DNA from: Microlunatus phosphovorus NM-1
GTDB taxonomy: Bacteria; Actinomycetota; Actinomycetes; Propionibacteriales; Propionibacteriaceae
DNA length: 64,000 bases
Direction: 5' to 3'
Assembly (NCBI RefSeq): GCF_000270245.1
Contig: NC_015635.1
Location: forward strand, 3,596,001 to 3,660,000
Shown one piece after another: positions 8,235 to 16,268 of the stretch. The position numbers and the translations under genes were made by a program. Within the stretch, counting starts at the first letter, position 1, and the number at the start of each line of letters is the position of its first letter. Below the pieces are notes generated by a model. It had not been told where the DNA came from, did no database searches, and was given only the letters and a program-made list of their open reading frames with translations.

Positions 8235-10160
8235 TCAGCCGGTCCGGCGCTGCTGTTCGGCCAGCCGGTCGGTCTCCTGGCTGACCAGTTCGGCGACATC
8301 CGGCTCGGTCGGGAACAGCACCCGTTCCAGCGGGATCTCACTGATCTTCTCGTCCTGCTTGGGTTTGCCCTTCGCGGCCGGCCGGCTCACACCGGTCACC
8401 AGCTCACCGGCGACCCGCAGGAACTCGTCAGCCGCGTGTGGTCCGAGCTGATCGCCGAGGCAGTGCCGGCGATAGGCGTGGCGCTGCTCGGCCAGCGGGT
8501 CGGTCCCCAGCAGATCGCTCAACGCACTGTCGAGCGTGGAGAGGTCCTTCTCGATCAGGTACGCCACCCGGGCCATCGGGAACTCGGCTCGGAAGTCCTC
8601 ACCAGAGGCCCGCATCGCGACCATGGCGAACGGCTTGCCGGACGCGAGATTGTCGGAGGCGACCGAGGAGACATCGGTGATCAGCCCGTCGGCATTGTTG
8701 AGGCAGTCGGCGATCTCCCAGTCGCGCTCGGCCTGCTCGCCCCAGACGTGGTGGCGACCGGTGCTGCGCTGGTCGCCGGCCAACAGCTGCTGGATGCGCC
8801 GGATCAGCCCGGCATCGGCCGGATCGGCGTAGCTCAACGGGTGCGGCCGGAAGATCACCGTCACCCCGCGGTCCAGCAGCGCGGCAACGATCCGCTCCCC
8901 CAGCCCCAGTGAGGAGTAGTCGGTCGTCGGCCGGCCACCCCGCCACGTCGGCGCATAGAGCACCGTGCGCGGCGCGTCGGCGGGCAGTGGCTCGTCGCGG
9001 ACCTCGATCCGCTCCACCTGCGGCCGGCCAACCTTCAGCAGCCGGTCGGGCGGAATCTCCACGCCGTGGGCGGCATACCGCTCCACGCCCTGCTGTCCAC
9101 AGACCAACACTTTGTCATACGTGGCGTGCCGAGGACTGAAGTTGGCCTGCTTGTCGGAGTCGCCGTGGTTGAGCCAGATGTGGGTGAGCTTGCGGAACTT
9201 CTGGAAATGCAGATTGGCCCGACTGCCCTGGACATAGAACGCCGCCTTCATCGACGGCACCACGAGGGTGCTGAGATCGCCCAGTTCGCTGGTGGTCCGC
9301 GGCACGATCACTGGCGCGGTGGTCAACGCGGTGATCGTCGGCACAGTCGCGGCCTCGCGGGTGATCACCACGAACGGCCTGCCCAGTCGTTCGAGATACG
9401 GCAGCCACATCCCCAGCTGATAGCGGGCCCCGTGCAGGCCGCCGTAGTAGACCACGAATGCGGGCTGGTGCCTCTTGAGCGCTTTTGGCAGCGCAGTCAG
9501 TGCCTGGCGGGTCATCTTGGTGGCCCGGCCGGCGTACCCGATGAGGATCAGCGCCGCCGCCAGCTCCAGGGTCGCGACGCCGAGATAGCACCAGCCAGGC
9601 AGTCCGACGATCGCCAACGCGCTGCCGGCGGTGATCGTGGCGAGCGAGCCGGCCACCAGCCTGTTCGGCGCGTACGGCGGCGCCGGCACCGGTTGGACAC
9701 CTGGCAGGTTGACCGCGATCTGTTGAGTCTTGGCGAGCAACGCCTTGATCGTCGGCTCCGCCAGCACCGCGGCCATCGCGATCCCGGTGGCTGTCCACAC
9801 CCAAACTGCCTGGTCGGGTCGACGGGCCAGGTAGCCGCCGGCGATCGCGACCAGCAGCACCAACCGCGGTCCGGTGTGCATGGTCAGCAGTTCGCCGTGT
9901 CGAGCCACTTCTCGCCGCAGCAGCCAGCCGGTGCCGATGACCCCGGCCACGGCAAGCAGGCCACCGAGCATCCGCAGCACGATCGGGTCCGCGACCAGCA
10001 ACAGCACGGCCCCGACCACGGCCCCGAGGGCGACGGCGTTGCCGACCAGCAGGTCGATGATCTTGGACTGGTTCGCACCCACGGCGGCTGACCAACCCTT
10101 GATGTTGAGCACGCCGCGTCGCGAGGTGGTCGAAGACGCACTACCTCGTGTCGGCTCCAT
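8235..10160 (-). CDS. CDP-glycerol glycerophosphotransferase family (TagB/TagF-like) membrane protein
   Basis: I place the start at ATG 10160. The frame stays open further upstream but would run through a palindrome. The ~641-residue protein has a membrane-embedded N-terminal half (several hydrophobic stretches within residues 30-230) and a C-terminal glycerophosphotransferase domain. Its signatures are [20 protein letters not shown] (~residue 315), [10 protein letters not shown] (~395), FRPHPLSY (~430) and [20 protein letters not shown] (~490). Family members polymerise glycerol-phosphate or related units for teichoic-acid-like wall polymers. Its position 3' of otsB on the same strand, after a hairpin element, suggests possible readthrough. 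The polymer it makes is not known. Confidence 0.87.
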   Translation of the reverse strand: MEPTRGSASSTTSRRGVLNIKGWSAAVGANQSKIIDLLVGNAVALGAVVGAVLLLVADPIVLRMLGGLLAVAGVIGTGWLLRREVARHGELLTMHTGPRLVLLVAIAGGYLARRPDQAVWVWTATGIAMAAVLAEPTIKALLAKTQQIAVNLPGVQPVPAPPYAPNRLVAGSLATITAGSALAIVGLPGWCYLGVATLELAAALILIGYAGRATKMTRQALTALPKALKRHQPAFVVYYGGLHGARYQLGMWLPYLERLGRPFVVITREAATVPTITALTTAPVIVPRTTSELGDLSTLVVPSMKAAFYVQGSRANLHFQKFRKLTHIWLNHGDSDKQANFSPRHATYDKVLVCGQQGVERYAAHGVEIPPDRLLKVGRPQVERIEVRDEPLPADAPRTVLYAPTWRGGRPTTDYSSLGLGERIVAALLDRGVTVIFRPHPLSYADPADAGLIRRIQQLLAGDQRSTGRHHVWGEQAERDWEIADCLNNADGLITDVSSVASDNLASGKPFAMVAMRASGEDFRAEFPMARVAYLIEKDLSTLDSALSDLLGTDPLAEQRHAYRRHCLGDQLGPHAADEFLRVAGELVTGVSRPAAKGKPKQDEKISEIPLERVLFPTEPDVAELVSQETDRLAEQQRRTG

Positions 10161-10228
10161 GCCGAGAAAGGTAACCGCGTCGACCCCCGGAGCCCTGCCG
10201 TACGCGCCGGGAAGGCCACTCTTCGAGT

Positions 10229-10272
10229 TATGGATAGGAAAATCCCCGACATCGGGGATTTTCCTATCCATA
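10229..10272. repeat. Intergenic palindrome, copy A (21-bp perfect arms, 2-nt loop)
   Basis: Arms at 10229-10249 and 10252-10272 pair perfectly over 21 bp around a CA loop. The outer part reads TATGGAT/ATCCATA and the inner part ATCCCCGA/TCGGGGAT. The otsB stop codon (TAG, 10264-10266) lies inside the right arm. A related copy with the same outer and inner blocks sits at 30664-30707. No U-tract follows on either strand, so a simple terminator is unlikely. Confidence 0.85.
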
Positions 10273-11103
10273 GTTGCCGGTGAGCCTGTCTGCCAGCTGA
10301 TGCAGCCAGGCGGCGACGCCGGTCGGCCCGTCCAGCACGAGATCGGCGTGCTCGGTGAGAGCGTCCTCCTCGTGGGAGGCCGAACAGATCAGCAATCCCC
10401 TGATCCCTTCGGTACGAAGCTGCTCCACGGCCTCGAAGGCCGGCAGATCTCCGAGGTCGTCGCCGGCGAAGATCACCGTCTGTGCGTCCTTCTCGGCGAC
10501 GATGGCGCGCATCGCGTCGCCCTTGTCGATCCCTGTCGCGCGGATCTCCCAGACGTTCTTACCGGGCTCCACGGTGAGTCCACAGCGGAGCGCGAGCTCG
10601 CGGATCGGCTCAGCGAGGCGGTCGAAGGCGCTGGCCGGATCGGCCAGCCCACGGGTGTGGACGGCGACCGCCCGACCCTTGTCCTCGATCCGGGAGCCGG
10701 CCAGGCCGAGCCCGGCCAGCAGTCCTGGCAGTTCCTCGTTGACCTGCGCGATGCCGGGCGGCGCCGGCGGCAGATCGTAGTGATCGCCGTCGGCGTCCCA
10801 CCGTTCCACGCCGTACTGGCCCAGGACCGTCATCGACCGCAGGCCCTCGGCCTCGCCGAAGCCACCGAGGCGGACCGCCGTCCGGACCGGCCGCCCGGTG
10901 ATCACCACGATCGAGCCGAGCAACGAGCCGAGTCTCGACAAGGCGGACAGCGCATCCGGATCGACGTGTGCCAGCGCAGGGTCGTCGACGATCGGGGCGA
11001 GTGTGCCGTCGAAGTCGAGAGCCAACATGGTCTGATCTGGATGAGCCAGCACAACCTGCAAAGCTGCGCGCCCCGCTTCGGAGATCGGTTGGGTGTCACT
11101 CAC
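10264..11103 (-). CDS. otsB: Trehalose-6-phosphate phosphatase
   Basis: The ~279-residue HAD-superfamily enzyme dephosphorylates trehalose 6-phosphate. Motif I is [12 protein letters not shown] (~residue 29), with VVITGRPV as motif II, a Lys in TGIDKGDAM, and the late acidic motif [13 protein letters not shown] place the start at GTG 11103 (VSDTQPISE). An upstream ATG at 11232 is in frame, but it would overlap the divergent otsA start and adds a tail with no family resemblance. The last codon and stop lie within palindrome copy A. Together with divergent otsA it completes the OtsA-OtsB trehalose pathway, used by actinobacteria for osmotic and desiccation protection and as a carbon store. Confidence 0.9.
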   Translation of the reverse strand: MSDTQPISEAGRAALQVVLAHPDQTMLALDFDGTLAPIVDDPALAHVDPDALSALSRLGSLLGSIVVITGRPVRTAVRLGGFGEAEGLRSMTVLGQYGVERWDADGDHYDLPPAPPGIAQVNEELPGLLAGLGLAGSRIEDKGRAVAVHTRGLADPASAFDRLAEPIRELALRCGLTVEPGKNVWEIRATGIDKGDAMRAIVAEKDAQTVIFAGDDLGDLPAFEAVEQLRTEGIRGLLICSASHEEDALTEHADLVLDGPTGVAAWLHQLADRLTGNYG

Positions 11104-11211
11104 GAACACGAGCCTGACAGATCGCCATGGATGGATGCCATCGAGGCCCAAAGTCGAGATTCCGGACGAATTGGTCCACAGGTCGAATGCGGACTGGCGT
11201 ACGGTCGAGTC

Positions 11212-12720
11212 ATGGTCATAGCGCAGGCACATACCAGCGAGGCGAGTCCCGATGGCGCGGCAGCGGAGACCATGGAGTCCCCGCAGCCGCCACCTCGGAC
11301 CAAGGCATCCTTTGTCGTGGTCGCCAACCGGCTACCGGTCGACCGCATCGAGAATCCCGATGGCAGTGTCGACTGGCGCACCTCTCCGGGCGGGCTGGTG
11401 ACTGCTTTCGAGCCGGTGATGCGGCGCCATCAGGGAGCCTGGGTCGGCTGGCCCGGCTCACCGGACGACGAGATCGAGCCGTTCGTGAACAACGGTCTGC
11501 AGCTCGAGCCGGTGCATCTGTCGACCCAGGACGTCGAGCGCTACTACGAGGGGTTCTCGAACGCGACACTGTGGCCGCTGTATCACGACGTGATCGTCCC
11601 CGCGACCTATCACCGGGAGTGGTGGGACAGCTATCGAGTGGTCAACCGGCGGTTCGCGGAGGCAGCAGCCGATATCGCAGAGCAGGGCGGGGTGGTCTGG
11701 GTGCAGGACTACCAGCTGCAACTGGTGCCGCAGATGCTCCGCGAGCTTCGTCCGGATCTGCGGATCGGCTTCTTCATGCACATCCCCTTCCCACCCACCG
11801 AGTTGTTCCAGCAGTTGCCCTGGCGTCGGCAGATCCTCCAGGGCCTGCTCGGGGCGGATCTGGTCGGATTCCAGATCCCCGGCGGGGCGCAGAACTTCGT
11901 CCGGCTCGTCCGGCAGCGGTTCGGCTACGAGACCCACCGGGACCGGATCCAGACACCCGACGGCCGAACCGTGCTCGCTCGGGCGTACCCGATCTCCATC
12001 GACTCCGCCGGCATGCACGAGCTCGCCATGTCGGAGGCAACCGCCGAGCGGGCCCGGGCGATCCGCGCCGATCTCGGCAATCCGTCGACGATCTTCCTCG
12101 GCGTGGACCGGCTGGACTACACCAAGGGCATGCCCGAACGGATCCGCGCCTTCAGCGAGTTGGTGGCCGAAGGGGTCGTCGATCCCGAGGACGCCGTCTT
12201 CCTGCAGGTCGCCACCCCGTCCCGGGAGCGGGTCGATCAGTATCGCCTGCTGCGCGACGACATCGACCGGTTGGTCGGCCGGATCAACGGCGACATCGGC
12301 CGCATCGGGCGGCCACCGATCATCTACCTGCACAACTCCTATCCGCGCGAGGAGATGGCCGCGATGTATCGTGCGGCCGACGTCATGGTGGTCACTCCGC
12401 TCCGGGACGGCATGAACCTGGTCGCCAAGGAGTACGTGGCCTGTCGCAGCGGCGACACCGGCGCCCTGGTGTTGAGCGAGTTCACCGGTGCTGCGCGAGA
12501 GCTCCGGCAGGCCTACCTGGTGAACCCGCATGACATCGACGGCCTGAAGTCGACCATGGCGATGGCGGCCACGGACACGATTCGCAACAAGTCACGCCGG
12601 ATGCGGATCATGCGGCGCCAGGTGTTCGAGCACGACATCGATCACTGGGCCAGCCAGTTCCTGAACGATCTCGGCACTTTGCTCCCCCGGTTGGACTCGA
12701 ACCAACAACCTGCCGGTTAA
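11212..12720 (+). CDS. otsA: Trehalose-6-phosphate synthase (GT20)
   Basis: The ~502-residue retaining glycosyltransferase joins a nucleotide-activated glucose to glucose 6-phosphate. Family marks include [11 protein letters not shown] near the start, [49 protein letters not shown], and [18 protein letters not shown] before the C-terminus. ATG 11212 is taken as the start; ATG 11272 is possible. The frame is open much further upstream, but that stretch mirrors the antisense otsB gene. The family-like protein ends near FLNDLG; the final residues [12 protein letters not shown] are encoded by the antisense of a tRNA-Asn gene, and the stop codon TAA lies in its anticodon loop. Confidence 0.93.
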   Translation: MVIAQAHTSEASPDGAAAETMESPQPPPRTKASFVVVANRLPVDRIENPDGSVDWRTSPGGLVTAFEPVMRRHQGAWVGWPGSPDDEIEPFVNNGLQLEPVHLSTQDVERYYEGFSNATLWPLYHDVIVPATYHREWWDSYRVVNRRFAEAAADIAEQGGVVWVQDYQLQLVPQMLRELRPDLRIGFFMHIPFPPTELFQQLPWRRQILQGLLGADLVGFQIPGGAQNFVRLVRQRFGYETHRDRIQTPDGRTVLARAYPISIDSAGMHELAMSEATAERARAIRADLGNPSTIFLGVDRLDYTKGMPERIRAFSELVAEGVVDPEDAVFLQVATPSRERVDQYRLLRDDIDRLVGRINGDIGRIGRPPIIYLHNSYPREEMAAMYRAADVMVVTPLRDGMNLVAKEYVACRSGDTGALVLSEFTGAARELRQAYLVNPHDIDGLKSTMAMAATDTIRNKSRRMRIMRRQVFEHDIDHWASQFLNDLGTLLPRLDSNQQPAG

Positions 12721-12754
12721 CAGCCGGCTGCTCTGCCAATTGAGCTACAGGGGA
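12682..12754 (-). tRNA. tRNA-Asn (anticodon GTT)
   Basis: On the minus strand a 73-nt cloverleaf can be folded: acceptor arm TCCCCTG pairing with CGGGGGA, D-arm AGCTCAATTGGCAGAGCA, anticodon stem GCCGG/CCGGC with the loop CTGTTAA (anticodon GTT), and a T-arm with GGTTCGAGTCC. The discriminator base is G and CCA is not encoded. The last 39 bp of otsA on the opposite strand overlap its 3' half. Confidence 0.97.
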
Positions 12755-12790
12755 TCGCGTGGTGACGCGGCTACGTACCTTAGCAGGAGA

Positions 12791-13339
12791 TCAGCGTTCG
12801 TCGTACTCGTGACGAACCTCGGCCAGTGTCGCGTCGGCCAGCTCCCGGATACCCGGAGTTCGCCAGGTGACGCCGCGGGTCAGGGTGGTGTGCCACGTGA
12901 TTGATGATGGCGTATCCGCGAGATCGCGGCGGCCGTTGATGATCACGCCTCGGTCGCTCCCGGGCGTCGCGGGAACGAAGCGCTCGAACACGATGCTCGC
13001 CTGGACGCGCTCCTGGAACACCGCCGGCACCCGGGCTGGATCGGGCAGCGCGACGGCTCCACGCTTGCCGGAATAGGTCTGCCAGCGCAGTTGCGCGGTC
13101 TCGACATTCCAACCGCCGCGTTCGATCTCGTGCCAGCCCACGTGCCGCCACGCGTCCTCTGTTCGTACGGACACCGCGGCCGGACTCAGCACGACCACGC
13201 CGGGCTCGGGACCCACGCCGACGGCGTGGGTCCAAGCGAGGATCCGTGCCGGCCGCCCTGGCACCTCAGACAGGGTCTCACGCCAACTCGCGTACACCGC
13301 CGGGTCCAGGCCACGGGTCTTGCTCCACCACTGTCGCAC
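12791..13339 (-). CDS. Hypothetical protein
   Basis: I do not recognise this family. The frame gives about 182 residues from a GTG at 13339 (VRQWWSKTRG). TTG 13351 is also possible, and the frame stays open to 13498, but the extra part overlaps the upstream small gene and looks noncoding. The protein is soluble in appearance, with a WRHVGWHEIERGGWN segment, a likely beta-rich middle and an acidic C-terminus. It lies 24 bp after the upstream 79-residue gene on the same strand, so the two are probably cotranscribed. There is no signal peptide or membrane segment. Confidence 0.65.
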   Translation of the reverse strand: MRQWWSKTRGLDPAVYASWRETLSEVPGRPARILAWTHAVGVGPEPGVVVLSPAAVSVRTEDAWRHVGWHEIERGGWNVETAQLRWQTYSGKRGAVALPDPARVPAVFQERVQASIVFERFVPATPGSDRGVIINGRRDLADTPSSITWHTTLTRGVTWRTPGIRELADATLAEVRHEYDER

Positions 13340-13362
13340 GATGCCATTCAACCAATGGGGAT

Positions 13363-13602
13363 TCAGTCCAGCTCGTCCAGGGAGCCGGTCAAAAGCTGCT
13401 CGAGAGTCAGACCGGCCTTCCCCAGACTCGACTGCGTCACCCCTGACATGTCCGCACGCTCCTGCGCCAGGCTGGGCATCGACTGCCAGGATCGACAAAA
13501 GCGTGCGCGTGCACCCTTCCAGAGTTCGACCGGCACGTCTGGCGCATCCATGTCGCCTGCATCCAGCAGGTAGCTCTCGCCCTCTCGCTTTCCGTCAGAC
13601 AC
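13363..13602 (-). CDS. Small hypothetical protein (79 residues)
   Basis: This is an acidic small protein beginning MSDGKREGESYLLDAGD with the run DAPDVPVELWKGARARF and ending LLTGSLDELD. It shows no membrane segment or signal peptide. It sits directly upstream of another unrecognised gene on the same strand, at a spacing that fits an operon. I cannot assign a family. Codon usage is GC3-rich like its neighbours, which supports real coding. Confidence 0.55.
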   Translation of the reverse strand: MSDGKREGESYLLDAGDMDAPDVPVELWKGARARFCRSWQSMPSLAQERADMSGVTQSSLGKAGLTLEQLLTGSLDELD

Positions 13603-13665
13603 TCCGCCTCCTCACCGAACACGCAGTCCAGCTATCAACCCCAAGCCGGCCGCGAAGGCGCGCCG

Positions 13666-15114
13666 TCAATGACTTCCCGGCGTCGCATTGAAGGTGACAT
13701 TCGGCGGAGCCAGGACTCGCCGCCACCTCCAAAACCGTATCATGAACTTCTCTCCGATCCAAAGAAAGTTGATGACTGCAATTCCCAGCAAGACAATCCA
13801 GAAGGGATGGGAAACCAGTGCCGCCGATGGCCCGTGAAGATCTCCTGGAATCCTTCCCGACCTGATGAACAACGTCAGCACAAGCGCCACGAAAGAGATC
13901 AACAGGCTGGACAGTATGCTCACCAGCGAGGCCAAGGTCGAGAAATAGCCACGGGCCCGTTCACCAAATCCCATGATGGCCCACAGCGCCAGGGGCAACG
14001 CAAAGATCAGCGATCCAGGATCAATCCCGCCAAGCGGCGATTCCTCCCCCGTCGGCGGGGTCGAACCATCCCAGGTCGCACCGAAGATCCACACAATGGC
14101 CAGCACCGCGCTCGCCAGGATCCACGCCTTCCCCAGGCTTCCCGGAAGCTTCTCGAAGAACCGGACATACAAGAATGGAGATCGTGCGGCGCTGTGCTGA
14201 AAACTCCGCGTGTACAGGTGAGCGTACGACTGACCACTTGGCTTTGGGCACCGAAAGTACGGCCGTGAGGATTGGTAGATCTTTTGAGGCTCGAGCACCG
14301 GGATCGGCTTCATCGACGTGTGGTCGTGGAACCACGTCTCCCCGATGTAATAGCCATCTGGGGCCTCGATCTCCAAGTGGTAGCTCGCACACTTCTTGGT
14401 GCGAGAGACATCGATGAACAGTGAGTTCGGGTCCAACCCCGACCATTCACGGACGGCTGCGCTCACCTTCTCGCGGAGGCCGGCCGTTTCGACCCCCTGA
14501 GCCGGCGTCGAGGACAGTCGTTCCTCGTAGCTGATCTGGAATATCACGTGCCGATCCCGGGGGATCGCCGCCTCGACAACGATCGCGTATGCCACCTGAG
14601 CACGGGTGACAAACGAGCACAGGAGCGTCAGATGATCCCTGGACTCAACGTGCAGCTTCCTGGTGATGAATGTCGTCAATCTCGCAGTCTCCGCCGCCGC
14701 TTCGTTCTGATCGAGCACCTCCGAGCTGATCGCGCGAGATATCAGCAAAGTCTGGATCTCAGCATAGATCCTCCGCTGCTCTCCGGTTTGCGGCTGCCGA
14801 ACCGCGGAGCCCAGCAGCGCAAAGATGCAAAGACCGGTCAGCACCAGATATTCTCCATGCGGAAGAGTTGGCAGCAATTGGCCGGAGGCATCGCGAATCT
14901 CGAGATTGCTGATGAGCTGACCCTTGTTGAAACGAACCACCGGGACCAAGCGGGTAGCATAAAGCTGGTCGCCGCCGACCGCCTCGATCGTGTGGTCATC
15001 TTCAGCCGGCTCTGGCAGAAACTCGACGGTACTCGATCGAACGACCCGGTCACTGCGCAGACGTACGTTCTCAGCGATCCGCGCCCGGGTGACAATAGGG
15101 TCTTGGCATGACAC
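13666..15114 (-). CDS. Hypothetical membrane protein of lower GC content
   Basis: The 482-residue protein is not recognised. An internal hydrophobic segment lies near residues 88-105 (EYLVLTGLCIFALLGSAV). A long soluble part follows, with RDHLTLLCSFVTRAQVAYAIVV and a polar domain up to ~325. The C-terminus has four likely membrane segments (~332-350, ~370-388, ~395-418, ~432-452). Codon use is visibly less GC-biased than that of its neighbours, suggesting acquisition from another source. It is isolated between unrelated genes. A small overlapping membrane ORF precedes it on the same strand (15071-15268). A sensor or transport-associated role is possible but would be a guess. Confidence 0.7.
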   Translation of the reverse strand: MSCQDPIVTRARIAENVRLRSDRVVRSSTVEFLPEPAEDDHTIEAVGGDQLYATRLVPVVRFNKGQLISNLEIRDASGQLLPTLPHGEYLVLTGLCIFALLGSAVRQPQTGEQRRIYAEIQTLLISRAISSEVLDQNEAAAETARLTTFITRKLHVESRDHLTLLCSFVTRAQVAYAIVVEAAIPRDRHVIFQISYEERLSSTPAQGVETAGLREKVSAAVREWSGLDPNSLFIDVSRTKKCASYHLEIEAPDGYYIGETWFHDHTSMKPIPVLEPQKIYQSSRPYFRCPKPSGQSYAHLYTRSFQHSAARSPFLYVRFFEKLPGSLGKAWILASAVLAIVWIFGATWDGSTPPTGEESPLGGIDPGSLIFALPLALWAIMGFGERARGYFSTLASLVSILSSLLISFVALVLTLFIRSGRIPGDLHGPSAALVSHPFWIVLLGIAVINFLWIGEKFMIRFWRWRRVLAPPNVTFNATPGSH

Positions 15115-15268
15115 CCAACGGCATGATGACGAGGTTGATCAACAGCCCGACGGCAAGAAGTGCCATTCCCAGTATCAGGCTCGAGATACGCCTTCGGCGG
15201 GCAACTCCAGCAGCCCCCTTGTCCCTAGCTGCAATCAGCATTGGCCAACAACACTTCCCCTGAGTCAT
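15071..15268 (-). CDS. Possible small membrane protein (65 residues)
   Basis: The frame starts at ATG 15268 and contains one strong hydrophobic stretch (ISSLILGMALLAVGLLINLV) preceded by an Arg cluster (ARRRR), as in a type II single-span protein. Its 3' end overlaps the start of the large hypothetical gene by 44 bp in another frame. It could be a coupled small subunit or a chance frame. No family is recognised. Confidence 0.35.
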   Translation of the reverse strand: MTQGKCCWPMLIAARDKGAAGVARRRRISSLILGMALLAVGLLINLVIMPLGVMPRPYCHPGADR

Positions 15269-15302
15269 CGGTCATCGACGCGAAAGTGCATTGTATGACG
15301 AC

Positions 15303-16163
15303 CTACCCGGCCAGCAGGTCCCGAGCCGCTTGGGGGCAGACCTCACGCAGTCGCTGCAGCGCTCGTTGCTCGGCCCGGCGTACCCGGTTGGAGGTCATCT
15401 GGAGCTCTCGAGCCACCTGGGCGTAGGTCAACGGCTCACCGGCGAAACCGACCAGCAGCTCCATCACCCGACGGTCCAGTCCGTGCAGCACCCGAAGCAG
15501 TTCAGCAGCACCCTCACCAGCCAGCACGCGTTCCAGGTCCTTGTCCTCGTCGGGAAGGTCGCCGACCTCGTGCAGCGCTTGCGGATGCTCGTGAGCCAGC
15601 AGCCGTTCCGTCCAGTCCTGCGGGCGGCCGAGTGCTGAGGCAAGCTCCTGCGCAGACGGCACCCGGCCCAGCTCCTGGGTGAGCAATGCCTCGATGCCAC
15701 GCGCTTGACGCAGTTGCACGGCACGACTCGCCGGAAGGTTCATCGTGCCGAGCAGCCGAGCACTGGCCGCGTTCACGAAGGCTCGGATCCACTGCAATGC
15801 ATAGGTCGCAAACCGGCAGCCGCGACTCACATCGAATCTGTCGACGGCGATCAGCAGGCCGAGGCAGCCCTCCTGGAAGAGGTCGGCCTCGGGCAGCCCG
15901 GCCCGAGCGCTGGCCGGCAGCACAACCATCGCTACCAAACGCAGATTGGACTGCACGTAACGGAATCGGGCCTCCTCCCCCGCTGCGACCAACCAGCGCA
16001 GTTCCTCGGCGGTAGCGCCGTGAGGCTTCAAGCCACGGAACAGTGCATCGGCGGCGAGCACCCCGGCTTCGATCTGCCGGGCCAGTTGCACCTCCTCCTC
16101 GGGGGTCAGCAAGGGCGCATCAAGTGCCGGGCTGGCCAGGAGTGCCGAGTCGTCCATGCCCAC
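15303..16163 (-). CDS. Sigma-70 family RNA polymerase sigma factor
   Basis: The 286-residue protein has region 1.2-like LLTPEEEVQLARQIEAG (~19-35), region 2 with NLRLVAMVV, LPEADLFQEGCLGLLIAVDRFD and FATYALQWIR (~75-130), region 3 with LTQELGRVPSAQELASALG (~157-175), and a region 4 helix-turn-helix LTYAQVARELQMTSNRVRR (~247-265). It is shorter than a primary RpoD and lacks the long acidic N-terminal extension, so it fits a group 2 or alternative sigma. It lies just downstream of dnaG, an arrangement reminiscent of the macromolecular synthesis operon. The start may be the ATG two codons downstream (16157). Confidence 0.9.
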   Translation of the reverse strand: MGMDDSALLASPALDAPLLTPEEEVQLARQIEAGVLAADALFRGLKPHGATAEELRWLVAAGEEARFRYVQSNLRLVAMVVLPASARAGLPEADLFQEGCLGLLIAVDRFDVSRGCRFATYALQWIRAFVNAASARLLGTMNLPASRAVQLRQARGIEALLTQELGRVPSAQELASALGRPQDWTERLLAHEHPQALHEVGDLPDEDKDLERVLAGEGAAELLRVLHGLDRRVMELLVGFAGEPLTYAQVARELQMTSNRVRRAEQRALQRLREVCPQAARDLLAG

Positions 16164-16268
16164 CAGCCTGGGTTGCCGGACATCCGAACAGGAAGCACAG
16201 CGTCGGACTTATCCCCAGTCTGTGGAAAACTTCTCGTCAGTCAGCCCCTGGATCAGTCGGCTCCTGGA

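Noticed and set aside
10229-10272. Ordinary rho-independent terminator of otsB
   Set aside because: No U-tract follows on either strand, the stem includes the otsB stop codon, and a covarying relative exists at 30664-30707.
9874-11211. In-frame upstream extension of otsA by about 446 codons
   Set aside because: It lies antisense to otsB and the TagB-like gene, runs through a palindrome, and has no family resemblance. The trehalose synthase family starts near 11212-11272.
13340-13498. Longer N-terminus for the hypothetical gene ending at 12791
   Set aside because: The extra codons overlap the 79-residue gene in another frame and look like its shadow.
15303-16163. Primary sigma factor RpoD
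   Set aside because: At 286 residues it is too short and lacks the long acidic N-terminal region of actinobacterial primary sigma factors, although it lies beside dnaG.
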